DNA of 55,930 nucleotides from Ensifer sp. LC11. GTDB taxonomy: Bacteria > Pseudomonadota > Alphaproteobacteria > Rhizobiales > Rhizobiaceae. The stretch lies in the NCBI RefSeq assembly GCF_001695835.1, contig NZ_MBSO01000031.1:1-55930 (forward strand), read 5' to 3'. The position numbers and the translations under genes are program-made. Below, piece after piece: positions 9,969-19,529 of the stretch. Numbering within the stretch: the stretch's first letter is position 1; every line of letters begins with the position of its first letter. The notes beneath the pieces were generated by a model. That model was not told where the DNA came from. It saw nothing but the letters and a program-made list of their open reading frames with translations, and made no database searches.

Positions 9969-10760
9969 ATGAATCGGAACCTTGCAAACCGGACCATTCC
10001 GGTTCGCCTTGCTACGCTGCTCTTGGCCGGTGTCGTCTTGACAACTCCGGTAGCGTTCTCCCCCGCCCTTGCCCTCAGTGAACTTCAGGGCGCGCCGCAA
10101 CCGGTTCCCGGGGAACAGCCCGCCACCGGCGATCAGAAGGCGACGCCGCCCGTGGCTGAGCCGGTTGCAGAAGAGCCGGACGAAGAAGAGAAGCTGCCGC
10201 TCGAAATCCCGAGGCCCGATCCGCTGATCAACAAATCGGCGACGACCACCAAGGACGAAGCGCCCGCTGCGGAGGAGCCGGAGACCGTCGGGCCTGTCGA
10301 GGTTCTCACCGACGTATCCAAGATACCGGCGCCCGTCGCCCGGATGCGCGAGCTGATCGTCGAGGCGGCGGCCTCCGGCGACATCGAGCGCCTGCGCCCG
10401 CTGCTCGGCAAGGGGCCGACTCAAACGCAGGTCACCGGCGTCACCGGCGACGAAGACCCGGTGGCGATCCTGAAGGGACTCTCGGGCGACCAGGAGGGCG
10501 TCGAGATCCTGGCAATCCTGCTCGACGTGCTGTCGACCGGCTTCGTTCTGGTCGACAAGGGTACGCCTCAGGAGGCCTATGTCTGGCCCTATTTCGCGGA
10601 AAAGAAGCTGTCCACGCTGACAGCACCGGAAAAGGTCGACCTGTTCCGGCTGGTTACCGCCGGCGACTTTGCCGACATGGAAGAATTCGGCAGCTACAAC
10701 TTCTACCGCGTCGGCATCATGCCTGATGGAAAGTGGAAATTCTTCATCGCCGGCGACTGA
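9969..10760 (+). CDS. Exported hypothetical with Pro/Glu linker
   Basis: A 263-residue protein with a signal peptide (hydrophobic block near residues 13-35, ALA-LS cleavage region), then about 70 residues rich in Pro, Glu and Thr, then a globular C-terminal domain from about residue 105 that includes ILAILLDVLSTGFVL and EAYVWPYFAEKKL and ends GKWKFFIAGD. No known domain is recognised; the C-terminal half looks like a rhizobial family of unknown function. Probably periplasmic. Confidence 0.65.
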   Translation: MNRNLANRTIPVRLATLLLAGVVLTTPVAFSPALALSELQGAPQPVPGEQPATGDQKATPPVAEPVAEEPDEEEKLPLEIPRPDPLINKSATTTKDEAPAAEEPETVGPVEVLTDVSKIPAPVARMRELIVEAAASGDIERLRPLLGKGPTQTQVTGVTGDEDPVAILKGLSGDQEGVEILAILLDVLSTGFVLVDKGTPQEAYVWPYFAEKKLSTLTAPEKVDLFRLVTAGDFADMEEFGSYNFYRVGIMPDGKWKFFIAGD

Positions 10761-10909
10761 TCGCCGGCGACATGCTTGCCGTTGACAGCTGAACATCCTA
10801 CCTCTTCGCCAAGAGATCACGCTGACGCCAGGTCAAGTCGACCTGGATCGCGGATGCGTGATCAGTTTCTAGGTTAGAGCGGGCTCTCCCGCCGAGCAGG
10901 ATTCGAACA

Positions 10910-11755
10910 ATGCCCAGAGTTCGCCTCGACGACCGCGCGCTTGTCGCCGTCTCCGGCAAGGACGCGGAAGACCTCCTTCAAGGGTTGATTACCACCGATC
11001 TCGACCTGCTTTCGCCCGACGAGGCGCGGCCCGGTGCGCTTTTGACGCCGCAGGGCAAGATCCTGTTCGACTTCCTGATTTCCCGCAACGGCGATGGATT
11101 CTGGCTCGAGACGGCGCGCGATCAGGCAGAAGCGCTCTTGAAGAGACTGACGATGTACAAGCTGCGCTCGGCCGTCGAACTGTCGCTCGACGGGCCCGCC
11201 GTTTCTGTCATATTCGATGAAGCGGCACCGGATGGTGCCTTTCGGGATCACCGTTTCGAGAAGGCCGGGATTTCACTTTTCCGGGCCTATGGCGATGCAG
11301 CCGGCGATACGGCCGGTGTCGAAGCACTCGAGCAGCTTCGCATCGCAGCGGGCATCGCGGCTGCCGGCGCCGATTATGCGGCACAAGATGCCTTTCCGCA
11401 TGACGTTCTCTTGGACAAGAACGGCGGCCTGTCCTTCAAGAAGGGCTGCTATGTCGGCCAGGAAGTGGTGTCACGCATGCAGCACCGCAGCGCGCCGCGC
11501 CGCCGGGTGGTGATCGTCACGGCTCAAACCGTTCTGCCCCCGACAGGCACGGTGATCACCGCGAATGACAAGGCGATCGGCACGCTCGGGACGGTTCAGG
11601 GCAGGTCGGCGCTGGCGATCGTGCGCATCGACAAGGCCGGCGAAGCCATGGCAAACGGAACCCCGCTCCTTGCCGGCGACGTGGCTGTAACCATGGTTCT
11701 GCCTGAATGGACCGGGCTTACCTTTCCGACGAGTGCGGACGAGGCAAGCGCGTGA
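10910..11755 (+). CDS. ygfZ: YgfZ/GcvT-domain folate-binding protein
   Basis: This 281-residue protein of the GcvT/YgfZ fold supports iron-sulfur enzyme maintenance (for example MiaB) with tetrahydrofolate. The signature K-G-C-Y-x-G-Q-E is at about residues 177-185 (KKGCYVGQE), the cysteine being essential in characterised YgfZ. The stop overlaps the GTG start of the next gene by 4 nt (GTGA). It heads a tight operon with an HD phosphohydrolase, a phosphatase and the NAD regulator. Confidence 0.88.
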   Translation: MPRVRLDDRALVAVSGKDAEDLLQGLITTDLDLLSPDEARPGALLTPQGKILFDFLISRNGDGFWLETARDQAEALLKRLTMYKLRSAVELSLDGPAVSVIFDEAAPDGAFRDHRFEKAGISLFRAYGDAAGDTAGVEALEQLRIAAGIAAAGADYAAQDAFPHDVLLDKNGGLSFKKGCYVGQEVVSRMQHRSAPRRRVVIVTAQTVLPPTGTVITANDKAIGTLGTVQGRSALAIVRIDKAGEAMANGTPLLAGDVAVTMVLPEWTGLTFPTSADEASA

Positions 11756-12360
11756 CGACGACCCGTGCCTGGCAGCGCATGCTTTCCGGCCGAAGGCTGG
11801 ACCTGCTCGACCCCTCACCGCTCGATGTCGAAATCAGCGACATTGCCCACGGCCTGGCCCGCGTCGCGCGCTGGAACGGGCAAACCGCCGGCGACCACGC
11901 CTTCTCGGTCGCCCAGCACAGCCTGATGGTCGAAGACATTTTTCGCCGCAGCAACAAATGCAGCACCGACGACTGCCTGCTGGCCCTTCTGCATGACGCG
12001 CCGGAATATGTGATTGGCGACATGATCTCTCCGTTCAAGGCGGTGGTCGGCGGCGGCTACAAGTCGGTGGAGAAGCGGCTGGAGAGCGCCATCCACCTGC
12101 GCTTCGGTCTGCCGGCGCATTGCTCCAAGGAGCTGAAGGACCGCATCAAGAAGGCCGATCATGTCGCCGCCTACTTCGAGGCGACGGTTCTGGCCGGCTT
12201 CTCCGTCGAAGAGGCGCGCAAGTTCTTCGGCCAGCCACGCGGCATCACGCGCGAGGGCCTGCTGATCGACCCCTTGCCGGCGGTGGAAGCACAGCGGCTG
12301 TTCACCGAGCGCTTTCTCGCGCTGGAAGCGCAGCGCCTGCCGGTGAGCGCGGACATCTGA
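11752..12360 (+). CDS. HD-domain protein, YfbR-like
   Basis: A 202-residue HD-superfamily protein. The pattern H(S)..., LLALLHDAPEYVIGD and a later Asp/Lys-rich helix fit the YfbR-like 5'-nucleotidase group. GTG at 11752 is chosen because GTGA overlaps the ygfZ stop and the upstream ATG at 11707 would overlap ygfZ by 49 nt. Substrate is predicted (deoxynucleoside 5'-monophosphates in E. coli YfbR) and not shown for this branch. Confidence 0.82.
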   Translation: MTTTRAWQRMLSGRRLDLLDPSPLDVEISDIAHGLARVARWNGQTAGDHAFSVAQHSLMVEDIFRRSNKCSTDDCLLALLHDAPEYVIGDMISPFKAVVGGGYKSVEKRLESAIHLRFGLPAHCSKELKDRIKKADHVAAYFEATVLAGFSVEEARKFFGQPRGITREGLLIDPLPAVEAQRLFTERFLALEAQRLPVSADI

Positions 12361-12361
12361 C

Positions 12362-12901
12362 ATGCCCGACATCATCGTTTCTCCGCTTGCCCGCATGGCC
12401 GAAATGGCCGTCCGACACGGCTGCACGGAGATGATCAGCCTCGTTGCCAAGGGCCAGGATTTTCATCGGCCCGGCGTGATCGCCAAGGCACGGCATCTGA
12501 CGCTTGGCATGAACGACATCACCTTCGCCGGCACCGGTGATCTGGTGGCGCCGCAGGAAGACCACGTCCGGCAAATCATTGCCTTTGCCCGCGAATGGGA
12601 CCGCGCGCGGCCGCTGCTTGTTCATTGCTGGATGGGCGTTTCCCGTTCGCCCGCCGCAGCGCTCATCGCGGCGCTGGCGACGGAGCCAGACCAGGATGAC
12701 ACCGCGCTGGTGCAGCGTTTGCGGCACGCCTCGCCCTTTGCGACGCCGAACTCCCGGCTCGTGGAGATCGGCGATGCCGTGCTTGAGCGCAACGGGCGGC
12801 TGATCGCCGCTGTCCGCGCGATCGGTCGAGGCGCGGACACCGACGGCAATGCGCCCTTCGTCCTGCCGCTTCTCGCCGAAGGAGCAGCTGTTGCCAATTG
12901 A
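12362..12901 (+). CDS. Dual-specificity-like protein phosphatase
   Basis: A 179-residue cytosolic phosphatase with the P-loop H88-C89-x5-R95-S96 (HCWMGVSRS). The surrounding sequence fits the tyrosine/dual-specificity phosphatase superfamily. The expected general-acid loop with Asp should lie before the P-loop; DLVAPQEDH is a candidate. It begins 1 nt after the HD gene and ends 11 nt inside nadQ, implying coupled expression. The substrate is unknown. Confidence 0.8.
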   Translation: MPDIIVSPLARMAEMAVRHGCTEMISLVAKGQDFHRPGVIAKARHLTLGMNDITFAGTGDLVAPQEDHVRQIIAFAREWDRARPLLVHCWMGVSRSPAAALIAALATEPDQDDTALVQRLRHASPFATPNSRLVEIGDAVLERNGRLIAAVRAIGRGADTDGNAPFVLPLLAEGAAVAN

Positions 12902-13862
12902 GACACAGCCGACGACCGTCGAAATCGGCCTTAATGCCGCGATCGTTGCGGTCGTTCACCGCAGCCCACGCATTCTCGCCGTCAGCGAAACGGACGGAGA
13001 CGCGCGCGACAGTTTGCCCTTCGGCCCCTTTGACCCGGCCCGGCACCGCACATTCGAAACGAGCCTGCGCGACCGCGTCGAAAAGCGCACTGCGCTCAAG
13101 CTCGGCTATATCGAGCAGCTCTACACTTTCGGCGATCGCGGCCGCCAGCGGCTCCCGGGCGAGGAAGGCAAGCACATGGTCTCGGTCGGTTATCTGGCGC
13201 TGACAAGAACCGATGCCGAGAACACGGAACGGCTTGCGGAGGCCGGCGCGCATTGGCGCGACTGGTACGGTTATCTGCCTTGGGAAGATTGGCGGCAGGG
13301 CCGCCCGGCCGTGCTCGACCAGACAATCCTGCCAGCGCTTGCGCGCTGGGAATCCGGCGACGAAAGGGTCGCCCCCGTCGCGCCGCGCCGGGCACGTATC
13401 CGCCTCGCTTTCGGCCTTGATGATTTTCCCTGGGACGAGGAGCGCGTGCTGGAACGGTACGAGTTGCTCTATGAGGCGGGCCTTGTGCCCGAAGCCGCAA
13501 TCGACGGCCATGGCAACGGCCAGCAGGTCTTAAGCGCCGGACAGGCGATGCGTCACGACCACCGGCGCATCGTCGCAACCGCGATCGCCAGGCTGCGGGG
13601 CAAGATCAAATATCGGCCTGTTGTCTTCGAACTGATGCCGCCGGAGTTCACGTTGACGGACCTGCAGGCAACGGTGGAAGCGATCTCGGGGCGCCACCTG
13701 CACAAGCAGAATTTCCGCCGCCTCGTCGAAGGCGCAGAACTGGTGGAGCCGACAGGCATGACGCTTTCGTCGACCGGCGGGCGCCCCGCCGCGCTCTTTC
13801 GTTTTCGCCGTCAGATCCTGGACGAACGTCCTGCCCCGGGGCTCAAGGTCGGCGGGCGATAA
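12891..13862 (+). CDS. nadQ: Nudix-related NAD biosynthesis regulator NadQ
   Basis: A 323-residue protein of the COG4111 type: an N-terminal Nudix-like domain without an intact catalytic box, then a C-terminal winged-helix-like region (FTLTDLQATVEAISGRHLHKQ) as in NrtR regulators. Alphaproteobacterial members are annotated NadQ, proposed repressor of nadABC. TTG at 12891 is chosen because AAGGAG at about 12879-12884 is correctly spaced; the ATG at 12849 has no such support and would overlap the phosphatase further. nadABC lies 0.5 kb away with a striking palindrome at its promoter. DNA binding and ligand are inferred from family and context. Confidence 0.8.
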   Translation: MPIETQPTTVEIGLNAAIVAVVHRSPRILAVSETDGDARDSLPFGPFDPARHRTFETSLRDRVEKRTALKLGYIEQLYTFGDRGRQRLPGEEGKHMVSVGYLALTRTDAENTERLAEAGAHWRDWYGYLPWEDWRQGRPAVLDQTILPALARWESGDERVAPVAPRRARIRLAFGLDDFPWDEERVLERYELLYEAGLVPEAAIDGHGNGQQVLSAGQAMRHDHRRIVATAIARLRGKIKYRPVVFELMPPEFTLTDLQATVEAISGRHLHKQNFRRLVEGAELVEPTGMTLSSTGGRPAALFRFRRQILDERPAPGLKVGGR

Positions 13863-14006
13863 TTGCGGATCACCGCTGCTGAAAATCGGCGCTGCGTCTA
13901 ACAGATCGCAAAATTTGCACTACATTCTCTAGGCTATGGCGCGGACGCGCCCACCGCGACGCAAACGTTCCCTGCTTCCGCACCGCTTATGACCGAGGTG
14001 ACAACC

Positions 14007-14252
14007 ATGCTGCTCGCATTGACCCTGCTTACGTCGCTGCTCGGCACCTCGCCCCAATCGGGTATCGATGAGAAGCCGAAGATGCCGGACTATTTCAAGA
14101 ACTCGCAGCCCGGCGGCTCGCAGCCGCAGACCACCATCTGCAATCTCAACAGCCAGGATTCGAACGGACAGTTCAAGACCTGCCGCTACGACTGCGGCAC
14201 GCAGATCACTGTCGGCGATCGTTTCTCTTGCCCGTTCATCATGCAGCGTTGA
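14007..14252 (+). CDS. Small exported hypothetical with cysteine cluster
   Basis: An 81-residue frame starting at ATG 14007 after a GAGGTG site (an upstream ATG at 13989 adds six residues). The N-terminus is a short signal sequence (LLALTLLTSLLGTS). The mature part has four cysteines, in TTICNLNS, KTCRYDCGT and FSCPF, consistent with two disulfides. No family is recognised. It converges on nadC with two RIME-like repeats between them. Confidence 0.6.
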   Translation: MLLALTLLTSLLGTSPQSGIDEKPKMPDYFKNSQPGGSQPQTTICNLNSQDSNGQFKTCRYDCGTQITVGDRFSCPFIMQR

Positions 14253-14263
14253 GTGTCGGGCTT

Positions 14264-14311
14264 GAGCAGTTCCGGACGGAAAACCGCTTCGCACTTTTCC
14301 TGGAACTGCTT
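14264..14311. repeat. RIME-like palindromic repeat, copy 1
   Basis: AGCAGTTCC at 14265-14273 pairs with GGAACTGCT at 14302-14310, with GGAAAA/TTTTCC and GC/GC pairing inside, giving a 46-nt cruciform. A second almost identical copy follows 13 nt later. The form fits the Rhizobium-specific intergenic mosaic elements (RIME). Confidence 0.8.
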
Positions 14312-14323
14312 CCCTTGAAGCAC

Positions 14324-14369
14324 GCAGTTCCGGACGGAAAACCGCTTCGCACTTTTCCTGGAACTGCTT
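14324..14369. repeat. RIME-like palindromic repeat, copy 2
   Basis: A direct repeat of copy 1 with the same stem arms and inner GGAAAA/TTTTCC pairing, lying just before the nadC stop. Tandem copies between convergent genes can act as bidirectional RNA 3' ends, though this is inferred. Confidence 0.8.
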
Positions 14370-14376
14370 CGGCTTG

Positions 14377-15285
14377 CTAGCGCCCGATCACCACGTCAAG
14401 GCCGATATCGAGCGTCGGGGCAGCCATGGTGATCTTCGAGGTCGAGATGTAGTCGACGCCGCTCTCGGCGATCGCCCGCACCGTGTCGATCTTGACGTTG
14501 CCGGAGGCTTCGAGGCGGGTGCGACGGGGATCGTGGGCATAGGCGTCGGCGGAAAGCCGCCAGTGCGCCCGGTTGACCTCAACGGCCTCGCGAAGCGGAT
14601 CCGGGCCCATATTGTCGAGCAGGATCACGTCGGGTGCAGCGGTTAGTGCCTCGCGCATCTGGTCGAGGCCATCGACCTCGATCTCGATCTTGACCAAATG
14701 ACCGCAATAGGCGCGCGCTGCGTGGATTGCGCTGGCAACGCCGCCGGTAACGGCGATGTGGTTGTCCTTGATCAGCACCGCGTCATCGAGCCCGTAGCGA
14801 TGGTTGGAGCCACCGCCGAGGCGCACGGCATATTTCTCAAGCGCACGCAGCCCCGGGATCGTCTTGCGGGTACAGCAAACCTTCGCACGCGTATGGGCGA
14901 TCTCGTCGGCGAATGTCGCCGTATAGGTGGCAATGCCCGAGAGATGCATGAGGAAGTTCAGCCCGACACGCTCGGCCGAAAGCAGGCCGCGGGCACGACC
15001 CGATATACGGGCAATCGCCGTTCCCGGTGCCACCCGGTCGCCGTCAGCGACGAGCGCCTCGAAGCGGATCGACGGGTCGACCAGCCGGAAGGCTGCACGG
15101 GCGAGATCAAGCCCGGCGACAATGCCCGCATCGCGGACATTCATGCCGGCCGTCGCCGTCAATTCCGGTCCGATCGTCGACAACGTGGTGATGTCGCCGG
15201 CACGGCCGAGGTCCTCGATCAGCGCCGCGCGTACCTGGTCTTCGATCATCAGCGCGGGCAGTTCGGGGCGGAGGGCTGCGGTCAT
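14377..15285 (-). CDS. nadC: Nicotinate-nucleotide pyrophosphorylase
   Basis: This 302-residue enzyme converts quinolinate and PRPP to nicotinate mononucleotide, the third step of de novo NAD synthesis. The substrate-binding segments CTRKTIPGLRALEKYAVRLGGGSNHRYGLDD and LIKDNHIA are typical, and the length matches NadC. It is the last gene of nadABC, 49 nt after nadB. Stop at 14377 lies against the repeat pair. Confidence 0.95.
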   Translation of the reverse strand: MTAALRPELPALMIEDQVRAALIEDLGRAGDITTLSTIGPELTATAGMNVRDAGIVAGLDLARAAFRLVDPSIRFEALVADGDRVAPGTAIARISGRARGLLSAERVGLNFLMHLSGIATYTATFADEIAHTRAKVCCTRKTIPGLRALEKYAVRLGGGSNHRYGLDDAVLIKDNHIAVTGGVASAIHAARAYCGHLVKIEIEVDGLDQMREALTAAPDVILLDNMGPDPLREAVEVNRAHWRLSADAYAHDPRRTRLEASGNVKIDTVRAIAESGVDYISTSKITMAAPTLDIGLDVVIGR

Positions 15286-15334
15286 CTGCTATTCGTCCTT
15301 GTACTTCGGTCGCTTGCGAGCGGCAGATGCCGGA

Positions 15335-16933
15335 TCAAGCCGGTTCCGTTTCCGCCAGTTCCTTTGCCAGCCGGTTGGCATCGGCGAGCGTCAGGTAGGT
15401 GCGGCGGCGCCATTCCGGCCGTTCCGCCGGGCAGTCGGCGCGGAAGTGACCACCCCGGCTCTCGGTGCGGCGAAGCGCGCCAACCGTGATCAGCTTGGCC
15501 GTCGTGATGATATTGGTGAAGCGCATGCGCGTGTTCTCGCGCTCCAGCTGCTCGATCTCGCGGATCGCCTTCACCAGGCTCTCACGCGTGCGGATCACGC
15601 CGACGCAGTCGCTCATGACCTGGCGCAGCACTTTTAGCTGCGGGCTGTCTTCGACGGTCACCGGATCGTCGTTTTCACCGGCGTTGTCGCCCCATTCGGT
15701 GAGCTGCGGTGTCGGGAGGCTCCCCTTGATGTTCTCGGCAATGCGGGCGGCAAAGACGACCGCTTCGAGCAGCGAGTTGGAAGCGAGCCGGTTGGCGCCA
15801 TGCACGCCGGTCGAGGTCACCTCGCCCGCGGCCCAGAGACCATCGATCGAGGTGCGACCCTCGGCGTCGGTCAGCACGCCGCCCATGTGATAGTGGACTG
15901 CCGGAACGACCGGGATCGGCTGGGTCACCGGATCGATACCGGCCGCGATGCACGAAGCGTGGACGGTCGGGAACATTTCGGGGAAGTGTTTGCCCACCGC
16001 CTTGGTGCAATCAAGAAAGGCGCCGCGCCCGGCCTGAACCTCGGCAAAGACCCCGCGCGAAACGATATCGCGTGGCGCAAGCTCGCCGTCCGGGTGGATG
16101 TCGAGCATGAAGCGATGGCCGGCACCGTTCAGGAGTTGGGCGCCATCGCCACGCAGGGCCTCGGTCGCAAGCGGCGCCGGGTCCTTGCCGATGTTGATCG
16201 CTGTCGGGTGAAACTGTACGAATTCCGGATCGGCGATGATCGCGCCAGCGCGGGCAGCCATGCCGACCCCCTGCCCGCAGGCCTCCCACGGATTGGTGGT
16301 GACCGCATAGAGGTGACCGACACCGCCGGAGCAAAGCACGACAGCGCGCGCCGGGAACGACACGCGTTTCTTCGACTGACCGGCGTCCGGCCGGGCGATG
16401 ACGCCGGAGATGAAACGCCCCTCGCGGACGAGTTCCTCGACGACATACCCTTCGATCACACGGATCGACGGCGTCTTGCGGACGGCCGCGATCAACGCCT
16501 CCATGATCGCCTTGCCGGCCATGTCGCCCTTGACGCGAACGATGCGACGCTCGGAATGGGCCGCTTCACGAGAAAGCAGCAACTTGCCTTCAAGGTCGCG
16601 GTCGAAGGGCACGCCGTATTCGAGCAGGTCGTGGATGCGCGCCGGGCCCTCGGCCACCATCATGCGCGTCATCTTCTCGTCGACGATGCCGGCGCCAGCG
16701 GCAAGTGTGTCGGCGACATGTTTCTCGAAGGTGTCGCCGGGGCTCATGGCTGCGGCGATGCCACCCTGCGCCCAGGCCGACGACGCGCCATGTCCAATCG
16801 GCGCGGCCGCGAGGATCGTCACGGGTCTTGGGCTCAGCTTCAGCGCGCAGAAAAGCCCGGCCAGGCCGCCACCGACGATGACGATGTCGTCAATCCCGTT
16901 GAAGGATTGCGGGCGGAAATGGTCGGTCAGCAT
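15335..16933 (-). CDS. nadB: L-aspartate oxidase
   Basis: A 532-residue FAD enzyme oxidising aspartate to iminosuccinate for NadA. The Rossmann [13 protein letters not shown] is near residue 20, [13 protein letters not shown], the FHPTA active-site region and the HYHMGGV and [21 protein letters not shown] segments all match NadB and exclude succinate dehydrogenase. It is the middle gene of the operon, 105 nt after nadA, with a hairpin in that gap. Confidence 0.95.
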   Translation of the reverse strand: MLTDHFRPQSFNGIDDIVIVGGGLAGLFCALKLSPRPVTILAAAPIGHGASSAWAQGGIAAAMSPGDTFEKHVADTLAAGAGIVDEKMTRMMVAEGPARIHDLLEYGVPFDRDLEGKLLLSREAAHSERRIVRVKGDMAGKAIMEALIAAVRKTPSIRVIEGYVVEELVREGRFISGVIARPDAGQSKKRVSFPARAVVLCSGGVGHLYAVTTNPWEACGQGVGMAARAGAIIADPEFVQFHPTAINIGKDPAPLATEALRGDGAQLLNGAGHRFMLDIHPDGELAPRDIVSRGVFAEVQAGRGAFLDCTKAVGKHFPEMFPTVHASCIAAGIDPVTQPIPVVPAVHYHMGGVLTDAEGRTSIDGLWAAGEVTSTGVHGANRLASNSLLEAVVFAARIAENIKGSLPTPQLTEWGDNAGENDDPVTVEDSPQLKVLRQVMSDCVGVIRTRESLVKAIREIEQLERENTRMRFTNIITTAKLITVGALRRTESRGGHFRADCPAERPEWRRRTYLTLADANRLAKELAETEPA

Positions 16934-17009
16934 GTTTCATTCTCCTCCAATGCGCATGCGGAACTTCTGTACAGCGACCTTTGCGCGCCCAGGCGCGCGG
17001 CGCTGTAAA

Positions 17010-17030
17010 GCCGGGCGCATCTCGCCCGGC
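17010..17030 (-). terminator. Intercistronic hairpin, nadA-nadB gap
   Basis: GCCGGGCG and CGCCCGGC form a perfect 8-bp stem with a 5-nt loop, followed on the coding strand by TTTACAG. The weak U-tract suggests a partial terminator or processing site that could lower nadBC relative to nadA. Confidence 0.45.
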
Positions 17031-17038
17031 GGAAATTG

Positions 17039-18118
17039 TTACTGCTTGAGGTTCACCATGCGTTCGACCGCGAGGCGGGCGCGATCGGCGATCGCCGGGT
17101 CGACCAGAACCTCTTCCGTCATGTTGAGCAGGCTGTCGAGGATCTTCGGCAGCGTGATGCGCTTCATGTGCGGACAGAGGTTGCACGGCTTGACGAACTC
17201 GACGCCCTCGATCTCCGCCTGGATGTTTGACGCCATAGAGCATTCGGTAACGAGCAGCACCTTCGACGGGCGATTGTCCTTGACATAGTTGATCATGCCG
17301 GAGGTCGAGCCGGCGAAGTCGCAGACGGCAATCACATCCGGGTGGCATTCCGGATGGCCGATGATCTCGATGCCGGGATTGGCTTCCTTGTAGGCGAGCA
17401 GTTCGGCCGCGGTGAAGCGCTCGTGCACCTCGCAGTGGCCCTTCCAGGTCAGGATCTTCTTGTTGGTCTGGCGCGCCACGTTCATTGCCAGATACTCGTC
17501 CGGAATGCAGAGCACCGTGTCGGACTCAAAACTCTCGACGACGTCGAGCACGTTCGACGAGGTGCAGCAGATGTCGGTTTCGGCCTTCACATCGGCGGAG
17601 GTGTTGACATAGGTGACGACGGGAACGCCGGGATAGCGCTGCTTCAGCAGGCGAACGTCGGCGCCGGTGATCGATTCCGACAGCGAGCAGCCGGCCTTGG
17701 CGTCGGGGATCAGCACTGTCTTTTCCGGGCTCAACAGCTTCGATGTTTCGGCCATGAAATGCACGCCGCACTGGATGATGATCTCGGCATCGACCTTGGC
17801 GGCGTCACGGGCGAGCTGCAGCGAATCGCCGACGATATCGGCGACGCAGTGGAAGATATCGGGCGTCTGGTAATTGTGCGCGAGGATGACGGCGTTGCGC
17901 TCCTTCTTCAGCCGGTTGATGGCATGAACATAAGGCGCATAGGCCGGCCACTCGATCGCCGGGATGAAATCCTTGACCTTCTCGTAGAGGTGCGCCGTTT
18001 CGCGGGCGATCGCCGGCGTGAAGGCAAGTTCGGGCCTTTCGATGACGCCGAAGCGCTGGGCGGCGCTGACAGGAACCGGGTTCGCCACAGCCTCAGTGCG
18101 GGTAACAAGGCGCGTCAT
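17039..18118 (-). CDS. nadA: Quinolinate synthase A
   Basis: The 359-residue [4Fe-4S] enzyme condenses iminosuccinate with dihydroxyacetone phosphate to quinolinate. Cluster and active-site cysteines are seen in [11 protein letters not shown], the CTSSN segment and the C-terminal [11 protein letters not shown] (CxxC-PHMK class resembling E. coli NadA). ATG at 18118 follows GGAGAGGAG. The gene heads nadABC and its leader carries the 31-bp palindrome at 18154-18184. Confidence 0.95.
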   Translation of the reverse strand: MTRLVTRTEAVANPVPVSAAQRFGVIERPELAFTPAIARETAHLYEKVKDFIPAIEWPAYAPYVHAINRLKKERNAVILAHNYQTPDIFHCVADIVGDSLQLARDAAKVDAEIIIQCGVHFMAETSKLLSPEKTVLIPDAKAGCSLSESITGADVRLLKQRYPGVPVVTYVNTSADVKAETDICCTSSNVLDVVESFESDTVLCIPDEYLAMNVARQTNKKILTWKGHCEVHERFTAAELLAYKEANPGIEIIGHPECHPDVIAVCDFAGSTSGMINYVKDNRPSKVLLVTECSMASNIQAEIEGVEFVKPCNLCPHMKRITLPKILDSLLNMTEEVLVDPAIADRARLAVERMVNLKQ

Positions 18119-18153
18119 CGAGATCTCCTCTCCGCCCCTATTTTCGGGCGGCT

Positions 18154-18184
18154 TTCAATTATGCTCAAATTGAGCATAATTGAA
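18154..18184. promoter_or_regulatory. Perfect 31-bp palindrome, probable NadQ operator
   Basis: Two exact 15-bp arms (TTCAATTATGCTCAA and its reverse complement TTGAGCATAATTGAA) flank one central base. The site lies 36 nt before nadA ATG, where it would overlap the promoter or early leader. Its place next to nadABC and close to nadQ makes it the natural NadQ binding site; binding itself is inferred. Confidence 0.8.
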
Positions 18185-18290
18185 CCAAAACAAAAGCGGC
18201 AAAGCCGCATGGGTTGATTTAGAAAGTTTTGTGACAGAATTCAAGAATGGAGCGCCGATTTTCACGACGCCCCCGATTTCCTCGATTTCC

Positions 18291-19529
18291 TCAGGCCAGC
18301 GCCGGTCGGACCACGCTCTTCTCCTCGATCGGCCAGTGGACGATCGCTGCAAAGACGCCAAGCGCCACCCCCAGCCACCACACCGGATCATAGGAGCCGA
18401 AGCGGTCGTAGAGGTAACCGCCCATCCAGACACCGAGGAACGAGCCGACCTGATGCGAGAGGAAGACGATGCCACCGAGCAGGCCCAGATGCCGTGTGCC
18501 GAACATGATGGCGACCAGCGCATTGGTTGGCGGCACGGTTGAAAGCCAGAGCAGACCCATGACGATGGCGAAGATGATCACCGACGTCGGCGTCTGCGGC
18601 AGCAGCAGGAAGGCGGTCACCGCCACCGAGCGGGCGATGTAGATCAGTGCCAGGAAATAGGGCTTCGAGTAGTGCTGGGCGATGAAGCCCGCCGACAGCG
18701 AGCCGATGATGTTGAAGAAGCCGATCAACGCCAGTGCGATCACCGCATAACGCGCGTCGATGCCGATATCGCCGATATAGGCCGGGAAATGCGCGGTGAT
18801 GAAGGCGACCTGATAGCCGCAGACGAAGAAGCCGGAGACCAGCAGCAGGTAGCTCTTGTGCCCCAGCGCCTCCTTCAGTGCTTCACCGATCGACTGTTTG
18901 TAGTGTGCTTCGCTCTGGCGACCGGAGGAGGCATTGCCAACGAGCGGAATGGCAAAGAACGGCACCAGCAGCATCAAAATGCCGAGATAGACGAGGCTGT
19001 CCGACCAGCCGAAGGTGGAGATCAGCCCCTGGCTCAACGGCGCAAAGAGGAACATGCCCGCCGAGCCGGCTGCCGTGCAGATACCGAAAGCAAGCGAGCG
19101 CTGGTGCGGCGTGACGTTGCGGGCGAAGGCCGAGAGCAGGATGCCGAAGGACCCGGAGCCGACCGCCATGCCGACGAGAACGCCGCCACCGATATGCAGC
19201 CAGATCGGCGCATTGGCGAAAGCCATGATGAACAGACCCGCAGCGTAGAGAAGACCCGACATGGCGAGCACCCGCCACGTGCCGAATTTGTCCGCGACCG
19301 CGCCGAAGAAGGGCTGACTCAGGCCCCAGCACAGGTTCTGCAGCGCCATGGCAAGCCCGAAGGTTGTCCGGTCCCAGCCGGTATCTGCAAGCATCGGTAG
19401 CTGGAAAAAGCCCATTGCCGAACGCGGGCCGAAGGTGAGCATCGCAACGACCGAACCAGCGGCAATGATCAGCCAGGGCATTTCCTGGCGAGCACTGGAC
19501 GGCACGGATGCTCCGGAAACAGCGGACAT
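18291..19529 (-). CDS. MFS transporter
   Basis: A 412-residue protein with about twelve membrane segments and the MFS inter-loop pattern GAVADKFGTWR after helix 2. ATG at 19529 follows CGGAGTAG and is preferred to an ORF-extending upstream start at 19589 with no support. The sequence resembles the oxalate/formate or monocarboxylate branch of the MFS, but the substrate cannot be assigned. It lies downstream of and co-directional with the AraC-type regulator. Confidence 0.85.
   Translation of the reverse strand: MSAVSGASVPSSARQEMPWLIIAAGSVVAMLTFGPRSAMGFFQLPMLADTGWDRTTFGLAMALQNLCWGLSQPFFGAVADKFGTWRVLAMSGLLYAAGLFIMAFANAPIWLHIGGGVLVGMAVGSGSFGILLSAFARNVTPHQRSLAFGICTAAGSAGMFLFAPLSQGLISTFGWSDSLVYLGILMLLVPFFAIPLVGNASSGRQSEAHYKQSIGEALKEALGHKSYLLLVSGFFVCGYQVAFITAHFPAYIGDIGIDARYAVIALALIGFFNIIGSLSAGFIAQHYSKPYFLALIYIARSVAVTAFLLLPQTPTSVIIFAIVMGLLWLSTVPPTNALVAIMFGTRHLGLLGGIVFLSHQVGSFLGVWMGGYLYDRFGSYDPVWWLGVALGVFAAIVHWPIEEKSVVRPALA

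Noticed and set aside
10744-10769. Direct repeat ATCGCCGGCGAC around the stop of the exported hypothetical
   Set aside because: Short and likely a local duplication; no support for a regulatory role.
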